Positions 52,852 through 61,499 of a DNA stretch of 64,000 nucleotides are shown piece by piece; the first letter of the stretch is position 1, and each line of letters starts with the position of its first letter. The notes under the pieces were generated by a model. That model searched no databases, had not been told where the DNA came from, and saw only the letters and a program-made list of their open reading frames with translations. The position numbers and the translations under genes are program-made. This DNA comes from DTCV01 sp964641155. Its GTDB lineage: Archaea; Thermoproteota; Thermoprotei_A; Sulfolobales; NBVN01. The stretch spans positions 1-64,000 of the forward strand of contig CAZXJO010000002.1 in assembly GCA_964641155.1 (NCBI GenBank), in the 5' to 3' direction.

Positions 52852-53880
52852 ATGGAATTCAAACTTGCTTTGATCGGATTCGGTGTTGTGGGAAGGGGGT
52901 TTACTGAGATCGTCTTGAGGAAGAAGGAATATCTGCAGAAGAAGTACGGTCTCAGTCTCAGGTATGTAGGCATATGTGATATGAGATATGGGAGCGTGGT
53001 GAGTCACGCTGGTATAGACCCTGCCAAAGCTTTAGAGGTGGTTAAAGGTGGGGGAGTCATAGAAAAAGCATTCGAAGGTGTTAAAGGGTTAAGCGCTGCG
53101 GAGTTCATAGAGGCCAGTGATGCTGATGTGGTCGTTGAGGCCACGTGGACCAACTTAGAGACTGGCGAACCCGGCTTAACCCACATTAAGAAGGCTTTGA
53201 GTGCTGGAAAGCATGTGATAACAACTAATAAGGGGCCCATAGCAATCGCTTACAGAGATCTGAGCAACTTGGCAAAATCTAAAAACGTGAAGCTCCTCTT
53301 CAGCGGTACGGTGATGAGTGGTACCCCGTCAATTAGGACGTTGGTTAGGGGGTTGGCTGGATGCTACGTTAGCGAGGTTGCCGGAATACTAAACGGCACC
53401 ACAAATTACATACTCACTAAGATGGAGGAAGGCCTATCCTTCAATGAAGCACTAAAGGATGCGCAGCTTAAGGGGTATGCGGAGGCGGAGCCGTCTATGG
53501 ATGTGGATGCTTGGGACCCCGCAGCCAAGATAGTGATACTGGCCAACATAGCCTTCGACACCGACTTAAAACCTAAGGACGTCGTGAGGGAGGGTATCAG
53601 GAACGTAACGCTTGATGATATCAAGGACGCGTTGAGGAGGGGGAAGAGGATCAAATTAATTGCTAGGGCTTGGATGGATGGCGGGAGCGTTAGAGCTAAG
53701 GTAACGCCGGAAGAGGTCGATATTAACAGCTTCTTCGGACAAGTCAAGGGGACAGTAAACGCAGTGATGTATAGGACTGACTCCTTAGGGGATGTGTACT
53801 TAATTGGTAGAGGGGCTGGTGGGGAGGAGGCTGGTCAAGCTATATTAGCTGACCTCATAGAACTGGCCCTCTCCAGTTAA
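52852..53880 (+). CDS. hom: homoserine dehydrogenase
   Basis: NAD(P)-dependent reduction of aspartate semialdehyde to homoserine, for Met, Thr and Ile synthesis. The Rossmann motif is LIGFGVVGRGF at residues 6-16. It is followed by VVEATWTNLETGEPGLTHI, the conserved KGPIAIAYRDL, SGTVMSGTPSIRTLVRG, GILNGTTNYILTKME and the catalytic EAEPSMDVDAWDPAAKIVILAN. The length of 342 shows there is no aspartokinase fusion and no ACT domain, so it is probably not feedback-regulated through that route. A gamma-synthase-type gene in the same pathway lies 1.2 kb downstream. Confidence 0.93.
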   Translation: MEFKLALIGFGVVGRGFTEIVLRKKEYLQKKYGLSLRYVGICDMRYGSVVSHAGIDPAKALEVVKGGGVIEKAFEGVKGLSAAEFIEASDADVVVEATWTNLETGEPGLTHIKKALSAGKHVITTNKGPIAIAYRDLSNLAKSKNVKLLFSGTVMSGTPSIRTLVRGLAGCYVSEVAGILNGTTNYILTKMEEGLSFNEALKDAQLKGYAEAEPSMDVDAWDPAAKIVILANIAFDTDLKPKDVVREGIRNVTLDDIKDALRRGKRIKLIARAWMDGGSVRAKVTPEEVDINSFFGQVKGTVNAVMYRTDSLGDVYLIGRGAGGEEAGQAILADLIELALSS

Positions 53881-53959
53881 ACTAACCCACACCGTGTTTC
53901 GCAGTCCTAAACAGATATATAACACACTTTAAATAGTTAGGTATTGGAGGTCGAATTAG

Positions 53960-54208
53960 TTGGTTAGGTATAAAGTAACTGTTAATAGATCCATATGCAT
54001 AGGTTGTGGGGTAGCTCCTGCGCTATGTCCCGAGGTCTTCGAATTGGGTAGTGATACGGGTAAGAATAGGGTCGTCGATAAGTATAGCGTAGAATTAAGT
54101 GAGGAACTCTCCACAGGTATCATACCTAAAGAGTTATATCAATGCGCTAAAGGCAGCGCTGATTCCTGCCCGGTATCAGCCATAACGATAGAGGAAATTC
54201 CTGATTAG
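53960..54208 (+). CDS. single-cluster ferredoxin with a missing ligand
   Basis: An 82-residue acidic ferredoxin. The cysteines are Cys13, Cys16, Cys23, Cys62 and Cys70 (CIGCGVAPALCPE, then QCAKGSADSCPVSAI). In the usual motif C-x2-C-x2-C-x3-C the third position is Cys; here it is Ala19, so only three of the normal four cluster ligands are present (Cys13, Cys16, Cys70), while Cys23 and Cys62 correspond to the disulfide pair of Pyrococcus ferredoxin. The cluster type is therefore uncertain. The start is TTG at 53960, with GGAGGTC upstream. Confidence 0.85.
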   Translation: MVRYKVTVNRSICIGCGVAPALCPEVFELGSDTGKNRVVDKYSVELSEELSTGIIPKELYQCAKGSADSCPVSAITIEEIPD

Positions 54209-54273
54209 CTCTACGTGTTTGAAGTGGAATTAATAAGCACATTGTTTTTATAATTGAATTGATGGGGTGTTAG

Positions 54274-55149
54274 GTGGGGTTAGATTTAATATTGTCCAGA
54301 CTTAACTCCTTGGTAAGGGAGAAATTTTTAGCCCTAGTTGAATGGTTTAGAGCTGTGGAAGGTATTTTAATGGTTTCCTTTTCCGGAGGATTGGATAGTT
54401 CCGTAGTATTGGCTACTGCCGTCCTAACTCTTGGGTCGGATAAAGTCATTGCGGTCACAGCAGTGTCCCCCATACGTTTAAAGGATGAGTTGATGTGGGC
54501 TAGAACGTTAGCAGATATGTATAAGGTCAGGCACATCGTAATAGAGAGCGATGAGCTCAGCGATCCGGACTTCATAACCAACCCTGTCAACAGATGTTAC
54601 ATATGTAAGAAGAGGCTGGCTCGGAAGCTCCTGGATTTGGCGAGGGGATATAATGTTAAGACTATAGTTGATGGTTCAACCGCTTCTGACAGGCTGGGGT
54701 TCAGGCCTGGTCAAATAGCTTTTAAAGAGGCTGGTGTGAGGAGCCCGTTGATGGAGGTAGGGATTACTAAAGAGGAGGCTGCACTCATAGCTAAGGCCTT
54801 ATCCCTCCCTAACTGGGACGTACAGCCGATGTCATGCTTAGTCACTAGGATCCCGTACGGCGAGTTGATAACTGTTGAGAGGTTAAGTAGGATTGAGGAG
54901 GCTGAGAGGAGGGTCAAGGAATTAGTTGGCGCCAAAGTTGTTAGGGTTAGAGATCACGGCCTTATAGCTAGGATTGAAGTTGGACGTGATGAGAGGAGGA
55001 AATTCTATGATGAGAAAGTTATGGATGAGGTAGTCCATGAGCTTAGAAGGCTTGGCTATAAGTACGTAACGCTTGACCTTCAAGGTTATAGGAGTGGTAG
55101 TTTCGACGATACCGTCTCTAATGAAGTGTTAAAAGTTCAGAGCCTGTGA
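54274..55149 (+). CDS. larE: LarE-type sulfur transferase (nickel-pincer cofactor synthesis)
   Basis: ATP-pyrophosphatase-type enzyme of 291 residues that adds sulfur to pyridinium mononucleotide to make the nickel-pincer cofactor of lactate racemase-like enzymes. The P-loop is SGGLDSS at 37-43. Cysteines lie at 108 and 111 (NRCYICKKRL) and 188 (QPMSCLVTRIPYG). The last corresponds to the sacrificial cysteine of the Lactobacillus enzyme; the extra CxxC matches the LarE types that hold a [4Fe-4S] cluster and act catalytically. No LarA, LarB or LarC is in the window. It overlaps the convergent PLP enzyme by 21 bases. Confidence 0.88.
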   Translation: MGLDLILSRLNSLVREKFLALVEWFRAVEGILMVSFSGGLDSSVVLATAVLTLGSDKVIAVTAVSPIRLKDELMWARTLADMYKVRHIVIESDELSDPDFITNPVNRCYICKKRLARKLLDLARGYNVKTIVDGSTASDRLGFRPGQIAFKEAGVRSPLMEVGITKEEAALIAKALSLPNWDVQPMSCLVTRIPYGELITVERLSRIEEAERRVKELVGAKVVRVRDHGLIARIEVGRDERRKFYDEKVMDEVVHELRRLGYKYVTLDLQGYRSGSFDDTVSNEVLKVQSL

Positions 55150-56307
55150 GAGGTCTTCAATTAAGTCCTCAGTGTCTTCTAACCCCACTGATATTCTAAT
55201 GAGGTTTTCCGTTATCCCCAGTAGGTTTCTGTGCTCGGGGTCTATGAACATGGATGCAGCCTTCAGAGGTATGACTGCAAGGCTTTCAGTCCCGCCAAGG
55301 CTTGGACTTCTCTTTATTAGTTTCAACCTACTCATAAACCCTAAGACATCGTCGTAAGAGCCCTTCAACCTGAAGCTTAGGACACCCCCATAAAGCGGTT
55401 TTTCAAAAAGCCTCTTCGCGATTGGGTGGTACGGGTCGTTAGTGAGGCCTGGGTACATAACGCACTCCACCTTAGAATGCTCAGCTAGGTACTCGGCTAT
55501 TACCTTAGCACCGGCGCTCTGCCTTTCAAATCTGACTTCAAGGGTCTTCAAACCCCTTAAAATTAGGTACGATTCGAACGGTTGGATTATGTTGCCCAAC
55601 AACCTCCTCCACTCCCACAACAGCGTTACGTCCTCCCTACGTCCAGCTATGACGCCGCCTACGGCATCATTGTGGCCGCAGAAGTACTTAGTCATGCTGT
55701 GGATTACTAGTTTAGCCCCATACCTGGCGGGCTTTAACAGTATTGGAGTTGTGAAGGTATTATCAACAATTATGGATACCTTGTTAGAGTCAACGTTCTC
55801 AGATAGATATTTAATATCTATCACTTTGTTTGTTGGGTTAGTCATGGTTTCAATAAATATTAGTGAAGTCTTATCGTCGACGGAGTTGGTTATCGCCTCT
55901 GCGGACGGCCATACCTTAACCACTTCAACGCCGAGTTTGGCTGAAATGTTGTTTAGTAAAGCGAGGGTAGAGCTGTAAAGTTCCATAGGGACTATGACCT
56001 TGTCCCCCGGCTTCAGATGGGAAAGGAACACCGTGGATATGGCCGCCATACCACTGTTGAACGCTAAAGCATCGCTCACGGCCTCCAACTTGGCGACGAC
56101 TCTTTCCAAAGATCTGGTTGTCGGGTTTTCCTCCCTCCCATACCTTAGGTAAGTACCCCTATCCGTTACCATCCCCAGACCGCGTTCTATGTCTATGAAC
56201 TCGTAGATAGCGCTTGTATATATAGGTGGTATTTGGGAACCGTACTCATCTCTGTGTCCATGGCCATGTATTGAATCGGTCTGTAGTTTGGTCAAAGCAT
56301 ACATCAC
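55129..56307 (-). CDS. cystathionine gamma-synthase/lyase-type PLP enzyme
   Basis: Fold type I pyridoxal phosphate enzyme of the Cys/Met metabolism family, 392 residues. YLRYGREENPTTRSLE, LAFNSGMAAIS, TMTNPTNKVIDI, the PLP-binding Lys in IHSMTKYFCGHNDAVGG and PSLGGTESL are all typical. Cystathionine gamma-synthase, gamma-lyase and O-acetylhomoserine sulfhydrylase share this sequence pattern, so the reaction is not fixed. Homoserine dehydrogenase upstream of it on the other strand makes a role in methionine or cysteine synthesis likely. Confidence 0.9.
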   Translation of the reverse strand: MMYALTKLQTDSIHGHGHRDEYGSQIPPIYTSAIYEFIDIERGLGMVTDRGTYLRYGREENPTTRSLERVVAKLEAVSDALAFNSGMAAISTVFLSHLKPGDKVIVPMELYSSTLALLNNISAKLGVEVVKVWPSAEAITNSVDDKTSLIFIETMTNPTNKVIDIKYLSENVDSNKVSIIVDNTFTTPILLKPARYGAKLVIHSMTKYFCGHNDAVGGVIAGRREDVTLLWEWRRLLGNIIQPFESYLILRGLKTLEVRFERQSAGAKVIAEYLAEHSKVECVMYPGLTNDPYHPIAKRLFEKPLYGGVLSFRLKGSYDDVLGFMSRLKLIKRSPSLGGTESLAVIPLKAASMFIDPEHRNLLGITENLIRISVGLEDTEDLIEDLSQALNF

Positions 56308-56509
56308 CTTTGAAGTCTATCTATGCCTTAAGATTTAAGGGTTTCAATTACTGATTAAATCAAGGTATTAACGGGGTGAATTCGATACGTGGCTGAAGCT
56401 AGGAAAGGGTTTAAGTCCGGACACCTCATCCTGTCGGGCAAGTCCTCCGTATGAGGTAACTCATCGTAATTACCTGGACGTTTTAATAACTGTTAAGTTT
56501 TAGTCGATG

Positions 56510-56570
56510 GTGTATTTTTACATAAAAGTGTAAATTTTACGGATCAGACCTTTGGAGGTAAGCTTTTAAA
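56510..56570 (+). promoter_or_regulatory. promoter of the ABC-AOR operon with direct repeats
   Basis: GTGTATTTTTAC at 56510-56521 is repeated as GTGTAAATTTTAC at 56528-56540, 18 bases between their starts, just upstream of a TATA-like AGCTTTTAAA at 56561-56570. The start codon (56604) follows a GGAGGGG. The repeats resemble binding sites for a transcription factor acting next to the promoter. The rest of the 296-bp gap after the PLP gene holds nothing recognisable. Confidence 0.45.
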
Positions 56571-56603
56571 TTTTCATAAGAATGATATGGAGGGGAAAGT
56601 GCG

Positions 56604-57659
56604 ATGAGCGGCCCGCGTAGGTCTGCGGGAATTAAGTTGGTGGCTTTGGGTGTAGTGATCGGTATTGTATTGGGATTTGCTCTAGGTTGGTACTTGAAGC
56701 CAGCGCCTCCACCCACCGCAACTACCCACATAAAATTCACGCTGGATTGGGCTTATCAAGGACCGCAGGCACCGTTCTTAGTGGCTCTTTATAAGGGATT
56801 CTTCGCTGAGGAAGGTCTCTCAGTCACTATTGATAGGGGGTACGGCTCCGCCAAAGTTATAAGCGATGTTGCGTCGGGCCTCTTCGACATGGGCTTTGGA
56901 GACACTAACTCCTTAATAGAGTTTAAGTCCAAGAACCCGGACGCTAAGGTTAAAATGGTGGCAGTAATCCATGTCAGCTCCCCGTTAAGCGTTGTGACCC
57001 TTAAGGGTAACAACATTACTACACCTAAGGAACTTGAGGGTAAGAGACTGGGGGCACCTGCAGGCGACGCCGCAAGAAGGATCTTTCCAGCATATGCTAA
57101 CGTCGTCGGTATAAACCAAGAGCGCATCACCTGGGTCACTATGGATACTGCTTTGAGGGAACCAATGTTGGTTAGAGGAGATGTCGACGCTATAACAGGC
57201 TTCTACTACACATGCGTGTTAAACCTTCTAAGCCTTAACGTGTCCGAAAAAGACATAGTCATCTTCAAATACGGTGATTACCTCCCGCTGGTGGGCAACG
57301 GCATTGTTGTCAACGAGGACTTCCTGAAAAACAATCCGGACGCTGTTAGGAAGTTCCTAAGGGCCCTGATCAAAGGTTTAAAGTACACCATCCAGAACCC
57401 TGATGAAGCCATAAACATACTCACTCAGAGGGACCCAACCCTAAATAAGGAAGTGGAGAAGAAGAGGTTAGTGATGGCCTTAGAAATAATTAACGTTAAG
57501 GGGATTACTGACAAATACGGATTCGGGTACGTAGAACCTTCAATCATTGAGAAAAGCATTGATATTGTAGTGAAGGCTTTCGGATTAAGCAGGAAACCTT
57601 CCTTAAATGAGATTGTGGACTTCACGTACCTACCACCTTTAGAGCAGAGATTGCCATGA
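56604..57659 (+). CDS. ABC transporter substrate-binding protein, NMT1/SsuA type
   Basis: Periplasmic/extracellular binding protein of the NitT/TauT group, 351 residues. An N-terminal membrane helix (residues ~8-30, IKLVALGVVIGIVLGFALGWY) acts as a signal or anchor, followed by a Pro/Thr-rich linker, PAPPPTATT. The binding domain begins KFTLDWAYQGPQAPFLVALYKGFFAEEGLSV and has GYGSAKVISDVASGLFDMGFGD and KRLGAPAGDAARRIFP, as in thiamine-precursor (THI5/NMT1), sulfonate and related binding proteins. The ligand is unknown. It begins the operon that ends with AOR and a MoaD-like protein. Confidence 0.9.
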   Translation: MSGPRRSAGIKLVALGVVIGIVLGFALGWYLKPAPPPTATTHIKFTLDWAYQGPQAPFLVALYKGFFAEEGLSVTIDRGYGSAKVISDVASGLFDMGFGDTNSLIEFKSKNPDAKVKMVAVIHVSSPLSVVTLKGNNITTPKELEGKRLGAPAGDAARRIFPAYANVVGINQERITWVTMDTALREPMLVRGDVDAITGFYYTCVLNLLSLNVSEKDIVIFKYGDYLPLVGNGIVVNEDFLKNNPDAVRKFLRALIKGLKYTIQNPDEAINILTQRDPTLNKEVEKKRLVMALEIINVKGITDKYGFGYVEPSIIEKSIDIVVKAFGLSRKPSLNEIVDFTYLPPLEQRLP

Positions 57660-57660
57660 G

Positions 57661-58428
57661 ATGTGCAGTAGCATGGAACCCGTAGTTAGGTTGCATAACG
57701 TAACAGTCGAATACGGCAACAGCAACGGAGGGCTAGTAGCGATAGCTGATGTAAGCCTTAGCGTGACGGCTGGGGAGGTAGTCGGCATCGTAGGTAAGAG
57801 CGGCTGCGGCAAGACGACCCTGCTGAAGGTGATTGCGGGCTTAGTTAAGCCCGTTCGTGGGGAGGTCTTCTTCAACGGGCGTAAAATGAGCGGCACCTCT
57901 AAGGGTGTGGGGATGCTTTTTCAGTCCCCCCTACTTCTACCATGGAGAACTGTTATCAAGAACATTTTACTCCCAATCGAGATAATGAATGATGACGTAC
58001 GGAACTACCTGGACAGGGCTCACGAGTTAATTGAGAGGACGGGACTTAAGGGATTCGAGAACAGCTACCCTTGGGAGTTATCCGGAGGTATGCAGCAGAG
58101 GGTTGCATTATGCAGAGCACTTATCCACAGGCCCTCACTCCTCCTGCTTGATGAGCCCTTCAGCGCCTTAGACGCCATCACCAGGGAGGAGATGTGGAAC
58201 CTACTTCAAGAGATCATGGAGTACGAGAAGTGCACCACCATTCTAGTAACACATGATGTTAGGGAGGCAGTACTCCTATCGGATAGGATAGTTGTGATGG
58301 GTGAGAAGCCCGGTAGGGTGAAGGCTGAGGTCACCATAAACTTTGAAAGGCCTAGGAGCTTGAAAATTCAATACACCAAGGAATTTAACGATTACGTAGT
58401 TAAGATTAAAAACCTGATAGGTGCTTGA
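57661..58428 (+). CDS. ABC transporter ATP-binding protein, NitT/TauT type
   Basis: The ATPase of the transporter, 255 residues. Walker A GKSGCGKT is at 45-52, the Q-loop in GMLFQSPLLLPWRTV, the signature LSGGMQQR at 140-147, Walker B LLLDEP at 161-166, and the H-loop in VTHDVREA. The sequence is that of sulfonate/nitrate/aminopyrimidine importers. Its ATG comes one base after the stop of the binding-protein gene, so the two genes are tightly coupled. Confidence 0.93.
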   Translation: MCSSMEPVVRLHNVTVEYGNSNGGLVAIADVSLSVTAGEVVGIVGKSGCGKTTLLKVIAGLVKPVRGEVFFNGRKMSGTSKGVGMLFQSPLLLPWRTVIKNILLPIEIMNDDVRNYLDRAHELIERTGLKGFENSYPWELSGGMQQRVALCRALIHRPSLLLLDEPFSALDAITREEMWNLLQEIMEYEKCTTILVTHDVREAVLLSDRIVVMGEKPGRVKAEVTINFERPRSLKIQYTKEFNDYVVKIKNLIGA

Positions 58429-59195
58429 GGATGGCAGCCAGTAAGAAAGCTAAGGTAGTTAACCCGTTGGCCACATTACTACTTTTGGGATTCTCCTGGG
58501 AAGTGGCTGTCCGTATGTTTAACGTGCCTAATTATGTTTTGCCTCCTCCTTCATCTATCTTGATGACATCAGTTAAGTATTCATCGTTCTTGCTCTATAA
58601 TTTGGCTGACACCTCAATCTCCGCCCTGACGGGTCTAGCTATAGCTGCGGCCTTCTCGATGGCTTTAAGTCTACCGCTGGCTTACAGCGAAGTCATCAGG
58701 GAGTCTATATATCCGTTAATAACTGGTTTTAACGCAATACCGAGGGCTGCGTTAGTACCGCTCTTAGCTCTGTGGTTTGGATTGGGCACCACTCCTAAGG
58801 TCTTAACAGCATTTCTCATCGCTTTCTTCCCCATATTGGTGCCGACCCTGACCGCTATGATCACAATGGAGAAAGAACTTTGGGAGATGTTACAATCATT
58901 TGGGGCTAGTAAGGGGCAGATCCTAATCAAGGTCGCTATCCCGAGGGCAATGCCCTACTTCTTAAGTTCGCTGCATATGGGTCTTACAAGCGCGTTTGTT
59001 GGGGCCGTGATTGCTGAAATGGTGGCATCTGATAGGGGGTTAGGCTACGTGATACTGTCATCGACTTCTAGGTTAGATACATCGCTGGCTTTCGCATGCT
59101 TAATTTTATTAGCGTTAACGACTCTCGTAATATCTAAGATACTGAGCGTTGTGGAGAGGAGGGTTGTGAAATGGGCGTACAGGGTAAACATGTAA
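58425..59195 (+). CDS. ABC transporter permease, NitT/TauT type
   Basis: A 256-residue membrane protein with about six helices. It has the EAA-type cytoplasmic loop, here ELWEMLQSFGASKGQILIKVAIPRAMP (coupling helix with G), preceded by GFNAIPRAALVPLLALWFGLG, a hallmark of SsuC/TauC permeases. It overlaps the ATPase stop by four bases if it starts at TTG 58425 (ATG 58431 is the alternative), and its own 3' end overlaps the ferredoxin gene by 25 bases. Confidence 0.9.
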   Translation: MRMAASKKAKVVNPLATLLLLGFSWEVAVRMFNVPNYVLPPPSSILMTSVKYSSFLLYNLADTSISALTGLAIAAAFSMALSLPLAYSEVIRESIYPLITGFNAIPRAALVPLLALWFGLGTTPKVLTAFLIAFFPILVPTLTAMITMEKELWEMLQSFGASKGQILIKVAIPRAMPYFLSSLHMGLTSAFVGAVIAEMVASDRGLGYVILSSTSRLDTSLAFACLILLALTTLVISKILSVVERRVVKWAYRVNM

Positions 59196-59569
59196 GCATC
59201 GATCCTGGGCTCTGCACTGGTTGCGAGATATGTGAGCTAATATGCAGTTTTACAAAGTTTAAAGTGTTTAACCCGAAGAAGTCTCTATTGAAGATAAAGT
59301 ACGACTATAAAAGGGGGTTTCTGGAGGGAGCTAACGTATGCGTCCAGTGCGGGAAGTGTTTGGAGGTATGTAGTACTGGTTCCCTCTACATGGCTGAAGG
59401 TGTGGTCCGTATCGATCACAGCACCTGTAACGGTTGTCTAGCATGCGTTAACGTATGTCCAAATGAAGCATTCGTCCTTGTTAATGGTGTACCGTATAAG
59501 TGCGACTTATGTGGCGGTAACCCACAGTGCGTAAGGTTCTGTGTGAGGGGTGCCCTTAATGTCTCTTAA
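59171..59569 (+). CDS. [4Fe-4S] polyferredoxin associated with AOR
   Basis: A 132-residue iron-sulfur protein with four cysteine groups: CTGCEICELIC, CVQCGKCLEVC, CNGCLACVNVC, and CDLCGGNPQCVRFC. This is the layout of HycB/AOR-associated electron carriers with up to four clusters, although the first group is followed by a short insertion. It lies between the permease and AOR with overlaps on both sides, and probably passes electrons from AOR to another acceptor. It has no membrane segment or signal peptide. Confidence 0.88.
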   Translation: MGVQGKHVSIDPGLCTGCEICELICSFTKFKVFNPKKSLLKIKYDYKRGFLEGANVCVQCGKCLEVCSTGSLYMAEGVVRIDHSTCNGCLACVNVCPNEAFVLVNGVPYKCDLCGGNPQCVRFCVRGALNVS

Positions 59570-61499
59570 AGGTTATGCCGGAAAAATACTCTACATTGAC
59601 ATAACTAAGCAGAAATACTTCGTGGAAAACACTCCGACAGAGATTGTTAAATCATACGTCGGTGGGAGTGGCTTAGCTGCCTACCTGCTATGGAATCTCG
59701 TTGATGAAGGTGTTAATCCTCTGTCACCGGAGAATCCGTTAATAATAGCTACTGGGCCGGCAACAGGTGCTCTGGCACCCTCGTCAGGAAGGTTCGTAGT
59801 GGTTTCCAAATCACCGCTAACTAATATATGGGGGGAAAGCCACGCCGGTGGTGCTTTCGGACCCCAGGTAAAGTATGCTGGATACGATGTGATAGTTATT
59901 ACGGGTAGAGCCCACAAACCCGTCTCCCTAATCATAGATGATTCAAATGTAACGTTCTACGACTCATCAGCTTTATGGGGGCTAAACGTAAGGGACACAG
60001 TGGATGAGCTGAGGGAGACCTTCGGTGACGACTACCATGTAATGTGTGTGGGACCAGCTGGTGAGAATTTAGTTAAGTACGCATCAATAATGGTTGATTA
60101 CTACCGGGCCGCTGGCAGAACAGGCTTGGGCGCTGTAATGGGTTATAAGAGGTTGAAGGCTGTTGCCGTTAGGGGTAGTAGGGATGTTGAGGTACACGAC
60201 CCTGACAGATACGCTGAGGTTCTCGAAGATATGTTGTGGAGGAACACTAAAGGACCTTGGGCTCTTCCAGCTCAGTTGAGTCTGGGTAAGTACGGTACCT
60301 CGAACCTCGTAATGGCGATGAATGCCATAGGTAGATTACCCACTAAGAATCACTGGACTGGTTACTGGGAGTTAGCTGATAGGATCAGCGGTGACGAACT
60401 ACTTAAGTATAGGGTTTCGAGGGGGTCGTGCTTTTCCTGCATGATAATGTGTAAGCATGTAACGAATGTTAGCTGCGGTAAATACGAAGGAACCATGTCT
60501 GGGGGCCCCGAATATGAGAGTATCGCTGCACTAGGTTCGAACCTCCTAATCTCTAATATGGAGGCCGTTCTATACATGAATCACCTATGCAATATTTACG
60601 GCTTAGACACCATATCAACCGGTAAGGTACTTTCATTCGTGTTTGAATGTTATGAGAAGGGACTAATATCTAAGGAAGAATTAGGTGGTTTAAACCCCGT
60701 GTGGGGAAATGAGGAGGCCGCTATAGAGCTGATCAAATTAATAGTTGAAAGGAAGAGGATCGGCGATATCCTAGCTGAGGGGGTCTTAAGAGCCTCTAAG
60801 ACCATAGGTAAGGGGTCGGAAGCCTACGCCCTTCATGTAAAAGGTTTGGAGGTTTCGGCACAGGATCCTAGAGCTCATAAATCAGTTGGATGTACTTGGG
60901 CAATATCTGTTAGGGGCGCCGATCACTTGAGGTCTTTAACAACCGTTGACGAACTTGGCTACAGGGAGGTGGCGGCTGAGAGGTTCGGTGAGGACAAGGT
61001 GGACGACATATGTGATAGGCTGACAGAGAAGTATAAAGGACTTGTGGTGAAGGATCAGGAAGACCTCTTCGCCTTAGTGGATTCAGTCATCATGTGTAAG
61101 TACGGCACCATGTGGCCTCCGATGTACTACTTCGACTTCATAGCTAAGTTACTACCCCCCCTGACAGGTGTTGAGGAATTCGGCGACGTGAGAAATCTTA
61201 GAACCATCGCTGAGAGAATAGCCAACCTGAAAAGATGCTTCAATTTAAGGGAAGGTGTTGGCAAGGAATCAGAGGTCATTCCAAGACGATTCACTGAAGA
61301 GCCCATGCCCACAGGCCCTTCTAAGGATCAGGTATGTAATTTAGAGCCAATGCTTAAGGAATACTACGCTGAGAGGGGTTGGGATTACGAGTCAGGGCTA
61401 CCCTACCAGGAAACCTTAGAGCGTTTAGGGCTCAGCTACGTGACTGAGACACTCAGTAAGAAGTATAGGTTACCGAGGCGAGGACATGGTACTAGTTAA
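59559..61499 (+). CDS. aldehyde:ferredoxin oxidoreductase family protein
   Basis: Tungsten-pterin oxidoreductase of the AOR family, 646 residues from the ATG at 59559 (GAGGGGTG upstream; a GTG three codons earlier is less likely). The N-terminal GKILYIDITKQKYFVE, the pterin-binding GESHAGGAFGPQ, and RAAGRTGLGAVMGYKRLKA are diagnostic. The cluster ligands are Cys291, Cys294, Cys298 (GSCFSCMIMCKH) and Cys513 (SVIMCKYGTMW). The family oxidises aldehydes to acids, or in other branches reduces aromatic or glyceraldehyde-type substrates; the branch is not readable. It is in an operon with its own ferredoxin, a MoaD-like protein and an ABC importer. Confidence 0.93.
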   Translation: MSLKGYAGKILYIDITKQKYFVENTPTEIVKSYVGGSGLAAYLLWNLVDEGVNPLSPENPLIIATGPATGALAPSSGRFVVVSKSPLTNIWGESHAGGAFGPQVKYAGYDVIVITGRAHKPVSLIIDDSNVTFYDSSALWGLNVRDTVDELRETFGDDYHVMCVGPAGENLVKYASIMVDYYRAAGRTGLGAVMGYKRLKAVAVRGSRDVEVHDPDRYAEVLEDMLWRNTKGPWALPAQLSLGKYGTSNLVMAMNAIGRLPTKNHWTGYWELADRISGDELLKYRVSRGSCFSCMIMCKHVTNVSCGKYEGTMSGGPEYESIAALGSNLLISNMEAVLYMNHLCNIYGLDTISTGKVLSFVFECYEKGLISKEELGGLNPVWGNEEAAIELIKLIVERKRIGDILAEGVLRASKTIGKGSEAYALHVKGLEVSAQDPRAHKSVGCTWAISVRGADHLRSLTTVDELGYREVAAERFGEDKVDDICDRLTEKYKGLVVKDQEDLFALVDSVIMCKYGTMWPPMYYFDFIAKLLPPLTGVEEFGDVRNLRTIAERIANLKRCFNLREGVGKESEVIPRRFTEEPMPTGPSKDQVCNLEPMLKEYYAERGWDYESGLPYQETLERLGLSYVTETLSKKYRLPRRGHGTS

